In this document: one piece after another, positions 50,161-59,057 of the stretch
How positions within the stretch are numbered: position 1 is the stretch's first letter
Layout: each line of letters opens with the position of its first letter
NCBI RefSeq assembly: GCF_904846675.1
Contig: NZ_CAJHBT010000001.1
Location: 186,001-250,000 of the forward strand
DNA length: 64,000 bases
Direction of reading: 5' to 3'
DNA from: Psychrobacter urativorans
Lineage (GTDB): Bacteria > Pseudomonadota > Gammaproteobacteria > Pseudomonadales > Moraxellaceae
Made by a program: the position numbers and the translations under genes
The notes under the pieces: model-generated
What the model was told of the DNA's origin: nothing
Database searches by the model: none
Seen by the model: only the letters and a program-made list of their open reading frames with translations

Positions 50161-50643
50161 ATGACCACTGCCCCAGACCAATCTTCGCAAAACGCCTCAC
50201 AACACGGTTTTGCTCCGCTTGCTATTGCCCGTATTAAAGGCGCACAGCGAGCGAACCAAATTGCGATATACCTGATTTATGCCGCCATCTTCGCCTTTAT
50301 GGTCTTTGGAACGATTGCCAGCATAAAGATGTTTCATGACAATCAGCTGCTGTATCGATTGTTTTTTAATCTACCCTATATCCTGATTGCCCTGACCATT
50401 CCTATGACGCTTTATGATGCGTTTATTATTTATCGCTATCGTCTTAATCAAGCCTCGATGGTAGTCATGACTATTGGGGTCTCGAGTATTATCCTTATCG
50501 GTGGGCTATTATTTGCAGATACCGCTTGGTTGGGATTGGCTTCGTGGCTGGGCGTGGCATTTTTATTTAAAGTCAGCTTTAAGCGCTTTTTTGACTTTTT
50601 AGAGGTGGATGAAGATGAAATCACTGAAACAGCTGATGATTGA
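50161..50643 (+). CDS. Inner-membrane protein, unrecognised
   Basis: A 160-residue protein with four predicted helices (about 38-58, 68-90, 100-118 and 122-140) and a short acidic C-terminus (EVDEDEITETADD). I do not recognise a family. It lies between ruvX and tusA on the same strand, with 100 bp and 88 bp gaps. Confidence 0.7.
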   Translation: MTTAPDQSSQNASQHGFAPLAIARIKGAQRANQIAIYLIYAAIFAFMVFGTIASIKMFHDNQLLYRLFFNLPYILIALTIPMTLYDAFIIYRYRLNQASMVVMTIGVSSIILIGGLLFADTAWLGLASWLGVAFLFKVSFKRFFDFLEVDEDEITETADD

Positions 50644-50731
50644 GAAAATCCACCGCTATGAATAAAGACCATGCTCAGACTTGAGCTCAACCCTATTCAA
50701 ATTCATTAATTTACTTTGTAAAGCTAAGACT

Positions 50732-50992
50732 ATGACAACTTCGACACTAAGCAACACTATCAACCATCATTTGGATACTCAAGGGCTAATTTGCCCAGAG
50801 CCCGTGATGATGCTGCACAAAACCATTCGTAAAGCCGATGGCGGCGATATTATCGAAATATTGGCTACCGATCCGGCCACTACTCGCGACATTCCTAATT
50901 TTTGTCGTCATTTGGGGCATACTCTTGTCCAGCAAGAAACACTGAATGACGCACCAACATATCGCTATTTGGTCAAGAAAAAGAGCGCTTAA
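50732..50992 (+). CDS. tusA: Sulfur carrier protein TusA
   Basis: An 86-residue persulfide carrier used in tRNA thiouridine modification. The CPxP motif is C21-P-E-P24 in GLICPEPVMM, followed by the conserved ATDPATTRDIPNFC segment. ATG 50732 is chosen because it gives the family length; an upstream in-frame start would add 17 hydrophobic residues. Confidence 0.92.
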   Translation: MTTSTLSNTINHHLDTQGLICPEPVMMLHKTIRKADGGDIIEILATDPATTRDIPNFCRHLGHTLVQQETLNDAPTYRYLVKKKSA

Positions 50993-51124
50993 TAGTTGCT
51001 AATTGTCGGTTGCCAACTTGAATGCATTCAAATGACCATAGAACACAGATAACAGCGCAATACCCAACGCAAAATATCTTTGTGTTATAGAGAACATATC
51101 ATTCACAGGTTAAAGGTAGGCCGC

Positions 51125-52342
51125 GTGTTACCAACAGAAAAGCAGTATGTGCAGTGGTTTGAGAACGAAACCTTACGTCATCGTCATGCCCGCTGGTTGT
51201 CCCAAAGCAATCAAGTGCCGCCTGCGCGTATTGTTTCGGTCGACGACAAGACAACAGCAGATGAAGCCTATCGCTTGGCTTGCGCGGGCACGTCAATGCT
51301 GTGGTACGGTGACTTTCAGAATGCGCGGCAATTACTGCAAGCCCTCACTCGACGCATTGAGCGCAGTGAGCAGCGCAAAATCAGCAAAGCGGCCAACAAG
51401 AATAAATCTGCTGAACCTACGGCTGAGTCTTTGGTATTACCTGAAGTGTTATCTAAACGGATACCTAACTTGTTTCATCAGCAACGCCAAGCCCAAGCCC
51501 AGCGTTCGCGCATCTTAAGCCGTTTGCTATTAGAGCTTGATGCCGGTTATGTCAGCCAGTTACGTCGCGCCCCCGATGTGAGTGCTGCCTGTACCGCTGC
51601 TTTTGGTGAGCTGGATGAGTCGTGCTTACTCTCGTTTCGTGACCTGCAAGGTGTGTTAGGCGCGGCGGGGTGGCGCGCGAAAGGGGTACCTATTGAAAGT
51701 TTAGGCCTATCAGTTTTTCCGCATTATGGTGTGTTTGCGCCAACACGTCATGAGTATGTACAGCTCTTGCTGGATGCACCGCTGCCGGATGCTTGTGATG
51801 TCGCCTTTGATATTGGTACCGGAACCGGTTTGCTGGCAATTATCTTGGCGCAGCGCGGTGTGCAACAGGTCGTTGCGACGGATTTAAATCCGCGTGCTTT
51901 GGCCTGTGCAAGCGAGAACTTTGCGCGTTTGGAGTTAGATGCCGTGCAGTTGCAGCAAGCAGATTTGTTTCCGACTGATGCGCCACTGGCCAATCTGATT
52001 GTCTGTAATCCACCTTGGTTGCCCGCTAAGCCCACCTCGCCATTGGAATACGCCGTCTATGATGCCAATAGCGCGATGTTGCGTGGGTTTTTGCAGGGCG
52101 CGAAACCGCACTTAGCCGAGCAGGGAGAGGTCTGGTTGATTCTGTCGGATTTAGCGGAGCATTTGCAGTTGCGCAGCCGTGATGAGTTATTGGGCTGGTT
52201 TGCGGATGCCGGTTTGGAAGTGAAATATCGTCTTGATACCCAACCTAAACACGGTCGCAGCCAAGACACTACTGACCCACTGTTTGCGGCGCGCAGTGCG
52301 GAAATCACCTCTTTATGGTGTTTAGTGCCTTTTGATAATTGA
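51125..52342 (+). CDS. Class I SAM-dependent methyltransferase
   Basis: A 405-residue methyltransferase. The SAM-binding motif FDIGTGTGLLAI (about 235) and the N295-P-P-W298 motif, typical of N-methylation of amino groups on bases or glutamine, place it with PrmC/RlmG-like enzymes; the exact substrate is unknown. The N-terminal 200 residues form a helical region not found in PrmC. GTG 51125 with AAAGG eight bases upstream is preferred to TTG 51080. Confidence 0.85.
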   Translation: MLPTEKQYVQWFENETLRHRHARWLSQSNQVPPARIVSVDDKTTADEAYRLACAGTSMLWYGDFQNARQLLQALTRRIERSEQRKISKAANKNKSAEPTAESLVLPEVLSKRIPNLFHQQRQAQAQRSRILSRLLLELDAGYVSQLRRAPDVSAACTAAFGELDESCLLSFRDLQGVLGAAGWRAKGVPIESLGLSVFPHYGVFAPTRHEYVQLLLDAPLPDACDVAFDIGTGTGLLAIILAQRGVQQVVATDLNPRALACASENFARLELDAVQLQQADLFPTDAPLANLIVCNPPWLPAKPTSPLEYAVYDANSAMLRGFLQGAKPHLAEQGEVWLILSDLAEHLQLRSRDELLGWFADAGLEVKYRLDTQPKHGRSQDTTDPLFAARSAEITSLWCLVPFDN

Positions 52343-52491
52343 AGTAATACCTGAATAGTACCTGAAACATAAAAACTGCTTAACAAAAATTTTATTAATA
52401 CTTTATTAACATTGCTATGCGCTAAAACTAGGCGATAAACTTCTAAACGAATCAACCTATCCTGTCCTATACAACCACCGAGTATTGCCTT

Positions 52492-53430
52492 ATGAGTCGC
52501 GACCGTGCCGTACAGCCGCGCCAGCCCAAAGCGTTGACAGTAGATGACGAGCCGACTTATATGACCGAGTTTCGTCAGGCCATGCTCGCTCGTGGTTTGG
52601 CAACTCGTACTCGCAATGCTTATGTGCGCGATTTGCGCGCCTGTGAGCTGACCAGTCATACCGCACTCACGCGTTGGCAACCCGAAGATATACTGCACTG
52701 TCTATCAATCCTCGCCCAAGACGGCAAAACACCACGCACTCAAGCACGAATGCTCTCCAGCCTACGGCAATTCTATCTATGGATGATTGCCAGTAATCTG
52801 CGTGAAGACAATCCTTGTGAGCGTATCAAAACCCCAAAGATTGGTCGTCCATTGCCCAAAGACTTAAGCGAGGCAGATGTTGATAATCTACTGGCGGCAC
52901 CCGATAGTAGCACGGCGCTTGGTCTACGTGATAAAGCCATGTTAGAGGTGCTATATGCCTGCGGTCTGCGGGTCAGTGAATTGGTGAACCTATCTATTGA
53001 ACAAGTGAATTTGAACTCAGGTTGGCTACAAATCACGGGGAAAGGTAATAAAACACGCTTAGTACCATTAGGAGAATATGCGGCGGATGCGTTAGAGGAC
53101 TATTTAGCCCATGGACGCGGTGATTTGATTGCTCATTTGAAGGCAGGAAATTGCCAAGCAGTATTTTTGACCACCCAAGGCGGCTATATGACGCGGCAAA
53201 ACTTTTGGTATCTGCTAAAGAAATATGCCAAAGTTGCCAGCATTGATAAAGACTTATCGCCGCATACTTTACGTCATGCTTTTGCCACGCATCTGCTAAA
53301 TCATGGCGCGGATTTACGTAGCGTGCAGTTGTTATTGGGTCATAGCGATCTATCGACTACGCAGATATATACGCATGTGGCGACGGCTAGATTGCAGAAG
53401 TTGCATGCGGAGCATCATCCGCGGGGTTGA
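52492..53430 (+). CDS. xerD: Tyrosine recombinase XerD
   Basis: Resolves chromosome dimers with XerC at dif. The 312-residue protein has the full tyrosine-recombinase set: R160 (CGLRVSEL), H258-T-L-R261, H284 (LLGHSD) and nucleophile Y293 (TQIYTHV). The end HAEHHPRG and FWYLLKKYAKVASI segment resemble XerD rather than XerC. It has an extra N-terminal tail of about 20 residues. There is no dif-like site next to it that I could recognise. Confidence 0.93.
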   Translation: MSRDRAVQPRQPKALTVDDEPTYMTEFRQAMLARGLATRTRNAYVRDLRACELTSHTALTRWQPEDILHCLSILAQDGKTPRTQARMLSSLRQFYLWMIASNLREDNPCERIKTPKIGRPLPKDLSEADVDNLLAAPDSSTALGLRDKAMLEVLYACGLRVSELVNLSIEQVNLNSGWLQITGKGNKTRLVPLGEYAADALEDYLAHGRGDLIAHLKAGNCQAVFLTTQGGYMTRQNFWYLLKKYAKVASIDKDLSPHTLRHAFATHLLNHGADLRSVQLLLGHSDLSTTQIYTHVATARLQKLHAEHHPRG

Positions 53431-53506
53431 TAGGTTTGTTTGTTTTTTAAAATATAGTTTGGCGAAATCTTGTTATAGCTCACTTTTAAATTAAAGGAAA
53501 ATATTT

Positions 53507-54100
53507 ATGGACGCTAATCTCTACTTTGCGCTTTCTTCAGGTTTTCCTCAGATTGTTGGCTTGCTTGCAACTTTTTACTCTATCAATAACGATAAAATTG
53601 GCCTAGATGATTTTAAAGAATGGTTAGATGAGACAAATAATGAATACGCTATTAAAATGATTGAAAATAGCACCCAGCTACAAAACAATTTATCAAATTT
53701 TATGAATGCTAATCATGAAGAAAATATGAATAAGTTATCTGAACTAACTGATTTAGTAATTGATATAGCTAGTAAGATTGAAGGCTTGGATAAACTGACT
53801 GATTCGTTTATTGTCAACAACAACCTATCTGAACAAGCTGTTAGTATACTAAGACAGTTCGTAAAATCGAAAAGTCCTAATATGCATTATATGAATAACA
53901 GCTCTCTTGACGGTTACCAGCATGACTATATTCTAGAAGGCCCTTATGATATTGAATATGATGATTCAGTTTTCATAGAAGACGATATTAAAAGTCTCGT
54001 AGATAAAGGCCTGATAACCAAGACGTTTAACAGTAAAGGCGGCATAATTTATAATATAACTAGACAAGCCGTTGCTTTTATTAAGTCTACAGATAACTAA
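53507..54100 (+). CDS. Hypothetical protein, unrecognised accessory gene
   Basis: A 197-residue protein with a clear ribosome-binding site (TTAAAGGAAAATATTT). The N-terminus is mildly hydrophobic (SSGFPQIVGLLATFYS), followed by a predicted helical, possibly coiled-coil stretch (about 45-120, NFMNANHEENMNKLSEL) and a C-terminal region resembling a winged helix (SLVDKGLITKTFNSKGG). Its base composition is more AT-rich than its neighbours and its codon use differs, suggesting transfer. It sits between xerD and a repeat, a common place for insertion. No function assigned. Confidence 0.65.
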   Translation: MDANLYFALSSGFPQIVGLLATFYSINNDKIGLDDFKEWLDETNNEYAIKMIENSTQLQNNLSNFMNANHEENMNKLSELTDLVIDIASKIEGLDKLTDSFIVNNNLSEQAVSILRQFVKSKSPNMHYMNNSSLDGYQHDYILEGPYDIEYDDSVFIEDDIKSLVDKGLITKTFNSKGGIIYNITRQAVAFIKSTDN

Positions 54101-54447
54101 TTGAATTAATGTTGCTTCAAAGCAGCCCGTAGGGTGGGTTAGCGAATGCGTAACCCACCAATCATGGAATTATGAATGTAGGTTACGTTACGTCTGCGCC
54201 TTACAAGCTTGCAAAAACTAACACGCCCTTGTATCTATCTTGACTAGATGCTAAATCACACATCAACACACGTAATTCTCTTATATCACTTCCTCTCAAC
54301 ACCAATCACAATTTCTACTAACCCATAGCTGCAAAAATCCCTTTTTCTCGTTACAATACCCACTATAAAACGTCCGCTTATTTTGGCTTATTGATTGTCA
54401 TCAATTGGACGCACTAAACCTTTTCATATCCATTATCCGAGAAAACT
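54101..54447. other. Intergenic region carrying a palindromic repeat
   Basis: About 350 bp. The GTAGGGTGGGTTAGCG ... CGTAACCCACC repeat occupies 54130-54160; the rest is featureless. Confidence 0.5.
54130..54160. repeat. GTGGGTTA-type palindromic repeat
   Basis: GTGGGTTAGCG is followed after five bases by CGTAACCCACC, an imperfect inverted repeat. Sequences of this kind (GTAGGGTGGGTTAGCG...) recur in many bacterial genomes as dispersed palindromes. A degraded relative (GTAGGTTACGTTACG) lies about 20 bp downstream. Confidence 0.6.
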
Positions 54448-55056
54448 ATGAGCCATAGACCTCCTGCTGACCTATTAGAAAAAGCAAAACACTGGCGCGA
54501 TGACATTACCTTTCGTCAAGACGTACTGGGCAAGCCTTTTGACTTTGCGACCACGTGGGGTATTTTTTCGCCACAAAAGCTTGATGATGGTAGCTTAATG
54601 CTTCTCGATTATATCGATTTTGAGCAAGATGATGATTCGATTGATTTGGGTTGTGGTTATGGGGTACTGGGCATGACAACAGCACGCGAGTGTCCAAATG
54701 GTCAGCATACTTTGATTGATAAAGACTTTATGGCTGTAGAATATGCACGTCGTAACTGCGAGAAAAATGGTCTAAATAATGTTGATGTACATTTATCAAA
54801 CGGTTTCAATCATGTCGATAAAGCGAAGGATTTTAGCCTAGTGATGTCAAACTTGCCGGCGAAGGTCGGTAAAGAGCAACACTATCTCTATTTCCTCGAT
54901 GCGCATGCACGGATGCGTAAAGGCGGCCGCTTTTATGTGGTAACCATTAATGGCTTACGTCAATTTATGAAGCGCTCATTTACTGAAGTATTTGGTAATA
55001 GCGAAAAAGTAAAGCAAGGTAAAACCTATACTATTACTATGGCGACCAAAGACTAA
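54448..55056 (+). CDS. RsmC-like SAM-dependent methyltransferase
   Basis: A 202-residue enzyme of the methyltransferase-small/RsmC group. The SAM motif SIDLGCGYGVLGM (about 68-80) is good; the catalytic NPPY-type motif is replaced by SNLPAKVG (about 133-140), which occurs in some RsmC relatives. In E. coli RsmC makes m2G1207 in 16S rRNA. The core domain is single, so the activity is uncertain. Good terminator downstream at 55114. Confidence 0.82.
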   Translation: MSHRPPADLLEKAKHWRDDITFRQDVLGKPFDFATTWGIFSPQKLDDGSLMLLDYIDFEQDDDSIDLGCGYGVLGMTTARECPNGQHTLIDKDFMAVEYARRNCEKNGLNNVDVHLSNGFNHVDKAKDFSLVMSNLPAKVGKEQHYLYFLDAHARMRKGGRFYVVTINGLRQFMKRSFTEVFGNSEKVKQGKTYTITMATKD

Positions 55057-55113
55057 GTAACCACTATTAAGTAGTGAAATTCGAATAAAAAATTTAAGCC
55101 AAAAAGTTAAATT

Positions 55114-55157
55114 AAAAAAGCCCACTAAAACACAATAGTTTTAGTGGGCTTTTTTTG
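55114..55157. terminator. Bidirectional terminator between methyltransferase and lptG
   Basis: AAAAAAGCCCACTAAAA pairs with TTTTAGTGGGCTTTTTT around a short loop, with A and T runs on both sides, serving convergent genes. Confidence 0.9.
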
Positions 55158-55173
55158 GCTAGTTATAACTATA

Positions 55174-56427
55174 TTACATCTGCCGTTTTATCAGATAGCC
55201 ACCCAATATCGTACTGCCAATAATTGGTAATAGCACCATCAGCAGCGGTGAAAATCCCGTCGCCAATGACACAAAGCCGACCAAGTCCTGAACATAGCTG
55301 AACAACAAACCGAATAATAATGCCACCACAATACGCAGACCTAAACTGTGCGTTCGTAATGAGCCAAAAACGAATGAGCAGGCGACAATCACTAGCGATA
55401 GGATCGATAAAGGCGACAGCAGCTTTTGCCAAAATGCCAGCTCGTGGGTCAATGAGCGTTTACCTTGCTGACGCATAAACTGGCGATGTTCATACAGTTG
55501 GGTAAGCGATAGACTGTCAGCCTCCCGCGTGAGTAAATAAACCGACTCTGGTGCAAAAGGCAAACTTAAGGTATCTGAGGCGGCTTTGGATTGAGTACTA
55601 TCAAAGCCTTCATTGATAGTGAGCTTAGTCATATTGCTCAGTTGCCACTCGTAGCGATATTGCTCGCTAGGTTTAGCACTGGCCTCGTTCACTGTCTCAC
55701 GACCAGAATAGCGCCCGCCTTCAGCATGAACCGCCGTTTGTAGATTGCCATTATTATCCAAATGCCAGCGCTTTACCTCGCCGATATTGCCTTGCACATC
55801 GGCATAATCTATATAGAGAATATCATTACCATCTGGTTGTACACTTGCCATATCTGAGCTGTTATTAACATTATCAGAACTATCAGCAGCCTTAAAGCGT
55901 GGTTGTACCGTCCAATAACCACTCACTGAGGCGACCAGAGAGCCGCTATTTTCGTCATTAATTTCATTTGCCAGCTGATTGCTATGCGGCAGTACAAACT
56001 GGTTGATTGCTAATGCTAATAACACAAATACCAACGCGGGCTGTAATACCCAACCGACAATACGGTAAATACTGACCCCAGCGGCACGCATTACTATCAG
56101 CTCGCTTTTATTAGCCAGCAGACCTAAACCAACGACTGCGCCTAACAGCGCACCGGTCGGCATAAACTCTTCTAAAAAGTAAGGTGATCGATAAAAGATA
56201 TACTTAAGCGCATCAGACATCGTGTAAGTGTCTGAGAGCGAATCAAGCTCGGACAAGTAAGAAAACAAAACTTGTAATGCCCACAATCCCAAGACGGCAG
56301 CGATAATCGCTAATAACGCATTGGTTTTGACGTAGCGCCCTAGCACTTGTAGGTTGGCAGATTGCGAATGAGAGGTCTGAGCCTTAGATGGCTTTTTTGA
56401 TAGCTTTGTAAATGGTGAGGAGCGCAT
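55174..56427 (-). CDS. lptG: LPS export permease LptG
   Basis: A 417-residue inner-membrane subunit of the LptB2FG ABC transporter that extracts lipopolysaccharide. Six helices frame a periplasmic beta-jellyroll (about 145-310). The start overlaps the lptF stop by one base (TAATG), so the pair is coupled. The N-terminus has a polar extension before the first helix. Confidence 0.95.
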   Translation of the reverse strand: MRSSPFTKLSKKPSKAQTSHSQSANLQVLGRYVKTNALLAIIAAVLGLWALQVLFSYLSELDSLSDTYTMSDALKYIFYRSPYFLEEFMPTGALLGAVVGLGLLANKSELIVMRAAGVSIYRIVGWVLQPALVFVLLALAINQFVLPHSNQLANEINDENSGSLVASVSGYWTVQPRFKAADSSDNVNNSSDMASVQPDGNDILYIDYADVQGNIGEVKRWHLDNNGNLQTAVHAEGGRYSGRETVNEASAKPSEQYRYEWQLSNMTKLTINEGFDSTQSKAASDTLSLPFAPESVYLLTREADSLSLTQLYEHRQFMRQQGKRSLTHELAFWQKLLSPLSILSLVIVACSFVFGSLRTHSLGLRIVVALLFGLLFSYVQDLVGFVSLATGFSPLLMVLLPIIGSTILGGYLIKRQM

Positions 56428-57731
56428 TATAACTGCCCTCCTTGTGAGCGGTTTGGCGTTTCAGTAGTGACTTGTTGCTTATCTTTTAAGCGCACCCGTA
56501 GTCGATGCTGGATGCGACTGCCCCAGTTTAGATACAGCGCTAGAGCCATAAACCCTACTATCAGCCACGCATATGCCCACACGCTAACGCTGCCTTTACT
56601 CACCGCATTCTTCAGAGAGATGACGCCTAATGCACAGCTGACAAATAATAATATCGCTGGGAACAAGCGTAACCAGCGCCCTTGACGGGGACGCACTTGC
56701 GCCAGCGGTACCGCTAGCATGGGAGCAATAATCATCAGCCATGGGAGTGACAACCGATAGCCAAGCTCAGATTGGGCGGCACGCATGGCATTGACGCCAC
56801 CCACTTCTGCGCTACCGGTCGCCGCTTGCCATAACGGCATAATAGCTTGGGTTTCGATATTGTCTTCGGTCACTACTTCTTTGGATGATTCGGACAAGGT
56901 AATGCGATAGCGATCAAAGCCGACTTGATTATATTTGCGACTGCCTGCGCCCACTTCATAACGTCGCCCTTGGAATAGATCCAATTGGGTCACGCCGCTA
57001 CCGTCCGTATCCACTTGCTCTGCGCGCCTCGCTAAAGTAATAGTATCTTTACTGATAGACGGATTACTATCCATACGCTCAACCAGCTCTTTAGGTAGCT
57101 TGTTGCTTAAATCAGTGCTGGTAATGTCTGCATCGATACTGTTTGAATTGGTACTATTTATATCCGTACTTTTAGCGTCTAAGCCTTTTTCTGGAGGTTC
57201 AGTTTGAATCAGTATCACGTCTTGCAGCTGCTTTTTATCGTCGCTGAGACTGCCAACATACAGATGATAATTGCCGCTACTGATAAACTCATTAGGCCGA
57301 ATTAAATCAAAGGCGCTGGTCAAGGCTTGCTGTTGCCAGATGGTCTCAGATGAGCGCACACCCCATGGCTTACCAACTATGGATAACGCAGCTTCACCTA
57401 TAAATAAAGCTGAGATGAGCGGTATCATTAGCCGCGCAAGCTTACCCCGTGAAATCCCACTGGCATTAATAACCGCCATCTCTTGATCGATATAAAGACG
57501 CCCGAATACCAGCATGAGCGCAATAAAAAAGGCCAATGGTAGTATCAGCTCTAAAAAGTACGGCAGGTTATAACCGATAATGGTAAATAATAAACTGATA
57601 TCTAAGTTGCCTTCAGCAGCAATACCGAAATAACGAATAAGGCGACCGCCAAGCATAAGCACCATCAAAAACCCCAATACCAAAGCGGTGGTTGAGGCAA
57701 CCTGACGGGACATGTAGTGGCGTAATATCAC
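56427..57731 (-). CDS. lptF: LPS export permease LptF
   Basis: A 434-residue partner of LptG with the same six-helix plus jellyroll plan. It has a Ser/Asp/Thr-rich insertion in the periplasmic domain (about 180-225, STDINSTNSNSIDADITS), accounting for its extra length over the usual 365. It is transcribed away from pepA, a conserved arrangement, but here an isochorismatase-family gene separates the two. Confidence 0.95.
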   Translation of the reverse strand: MILRHYMSRQVASTTALVLGFLMVLMLGGRLIRYFGIAAEGNLDISLLFTIIGYNLPYFLELILPLAFFIALMLVFGRLYIDQEMAVINASGISRGKLARLMIPLISALFIGEAALSIVGKPWGVRSSETIWQQQALTSAFDLIRPNEFISSGNYHLYVGSLSDDKKQLQDVILIQTEPPEKGLDAKSTDINSTNSNSIDADITSTDLSNKLPKELVERMDSNPSISKDTITLARRAEQVDTDGSGVTQLDLFQGRRYEVGAGSRKYNQVGFDRYRITLSESSKEVVTEDNIETQAIMPLWQAATGSAEVGGVNAMRAAQSELGYRLSLPWLMIIAPMLAVPLAQVRPRQGRWLRLFPAILLFVSCALGVISLKNAVSKGSVSVWAYAWLIVGFMALALYLNWGSRIQHRLRVRLKDKQQVTTETPNRSQGGQL

Positions 57732-58164
57732 AATAGGGACTCTTAGAAGTTGGCAATTACGCGGTTAGTCGCGAGCATATCGAAAATTATCAGAAATTTT
57801 GGCTGAATGTTAAAGCCCTATTAAGATGCAAAAAGCCTAATAGGCGCAACTGCTAATGCTAGCATATTTTTGTAAAAAATGACTGGGCAATGTGTTTGGA
57901 AAACATTATTTAACCCTTACTAACTGCGCACTTATCGCCTGATAGTCGACATGCTTAAGTTAAGACATAAAAAGATTAGTTAAGACACAACAACAGTAAT
58001 TAAGAAGTCACCATTAAGTTTTAACTGTATTTTATTCCCTACCATTCAAGCGGCTTTGTGTGTTGTACGTATCCTGTACTGAATACTATTAGAATTAATT
58101 GTTAAAATTTAGACCCATAACACTTATTACTTTTCATAATATTAATTACTTAACGGAGAATAAA
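57732..58164. other. Divergent region lptF / hydrolase with repeat copy A
   Basis: About 430 bp. It contains at 57892-57944 a sequence repeated in diverged form at 58792-58843 on the far side of the hydrolase gene. No other feature recognised. Confidence 0.5.
57892..57944. repeat. Diverged direct repeat, copy A
   Basis: GTTTGGA, ACATTA, TAACC, ACTGCG and CTGATA occur in the same order and spacing in 58792-58843; about four fifths of the positions agree by eye. Confidence 0.65.
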
Positions 58165-58770
58165 ATGTCTAACCCTTCTACATTATTAAAACTTGGTGGT
58201 GGTGAATTTGGCACGGTCGATTGGTCAAATTGCGCTGTTGTGTTTATTGATTTTCAGAATGAATATGTCGATGGCGAGATGCCTTTAGGTCAAGCCGGTG
58301 CCAAAGCCACTGCCAATGCTCGCCTAATACTGGATAAAGCTAGAAACGATAATATTCCTGTTTTTCATATTGCCCATCATGGCGAAGATAACGGTAATGT
58401 TTTTGACCCATTATCATCGAAAGTGAATATCGTTGATAGTATGCAACCTGTTGATAGTGAAAAAACCATCGTCAAAATGCATCCTAATGCCTTTTATGAT
58501 ACCCCGCTGCAAGAGCTTATCGAGTCTACTGGTAAAGAGCAGATTATCTTTACTGGGTTTATGAGTCACATGTGTGTCAGCTCCAGCGTGCGCGCTGCGT
58601 TTGATTTGGGCTTTGAGAATTTTGTTTGTCATGATGCCTGTGCGACTCGCGACCTGCCTGATGTCAAAGGCAATGCTATCAGTGCGGATGTGGTACATGA
58701 AACGGCAATGGCAGCACTACAAGATAGATTTGCAACTTTAGTAGCGACTAATGATTTGGTTAATGGTTAA
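58165..58770 (+). CDS. Isochorismatase-family cysteine hydrolase
   Basis: A 201-residue hydrolase with the family's catalytic triad D29 (FIDFQNEY), K104 (KMHPNAF) and C137 (FMSHMCVSSSVRAAF). Isochorismatase-like cysteine hydrolases cleave amides such as nicotinamide, N-carbamoylsarcosine or ureidoacrylate; the substrate here is undetermined. ATG 58165 has ribosome-binding site TTAACGGAGAATAAA. It lies between lptF and pepA, and is flanked by the diverged direct repeats, so it may be an insertion. Confidence 0.87.
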   Translation: MSNPSTLLKLGGGEFGTVDWSNCAVVFIDFQNEYVDGEMPLGQAGAKATANARLILDKARNDNIPVFHIAHHGEDNGNVFDPLSSKVNIVDSMQPVDSEKTIVKMHPNAFYDTPLQELIESTGKEQIIFTGFMSHMCVSSSVRAAFDLGFENFVCHDACATRDLPDVKGNAISADVVHETAMAALQDRFATLVATNDLVNG

Positions 58771-58791
58771 TAAAAGAATAGCGTAGCAGCA

Positions 58792-58843
58792 GGGTTTGGA
58801 CACATTACCTAACCTTTGCTGACTGCGTACTCAGCAGCTGATA
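58792..58843. repeat. Diverged direct repeat, copy B
   Basis: The second copy of the 57892-57944 sequence, beginning 22 bp after the hydrolase stop codon and lying in the pepA upstream region. See copy A. Confidence 0.65.
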
Positions 58844-59057
58844 TGCTACACTACTACCCACGCTTGATAGGCGCACTTATCTAAATTAGCTATTAATTTA
58901 AACTTCAGTATTAATTTAGATCTTTAGATTTGTTACTGATTTAATTTAATAGCATACTTTATCCGCGCTTCCTAAATAACGCACTCGTTATTCGCCTATT
59001 AAGTCACAGTTCTAATCACAGCCCTATAGCGCATTCATCTAATAAGGATAACAACAT

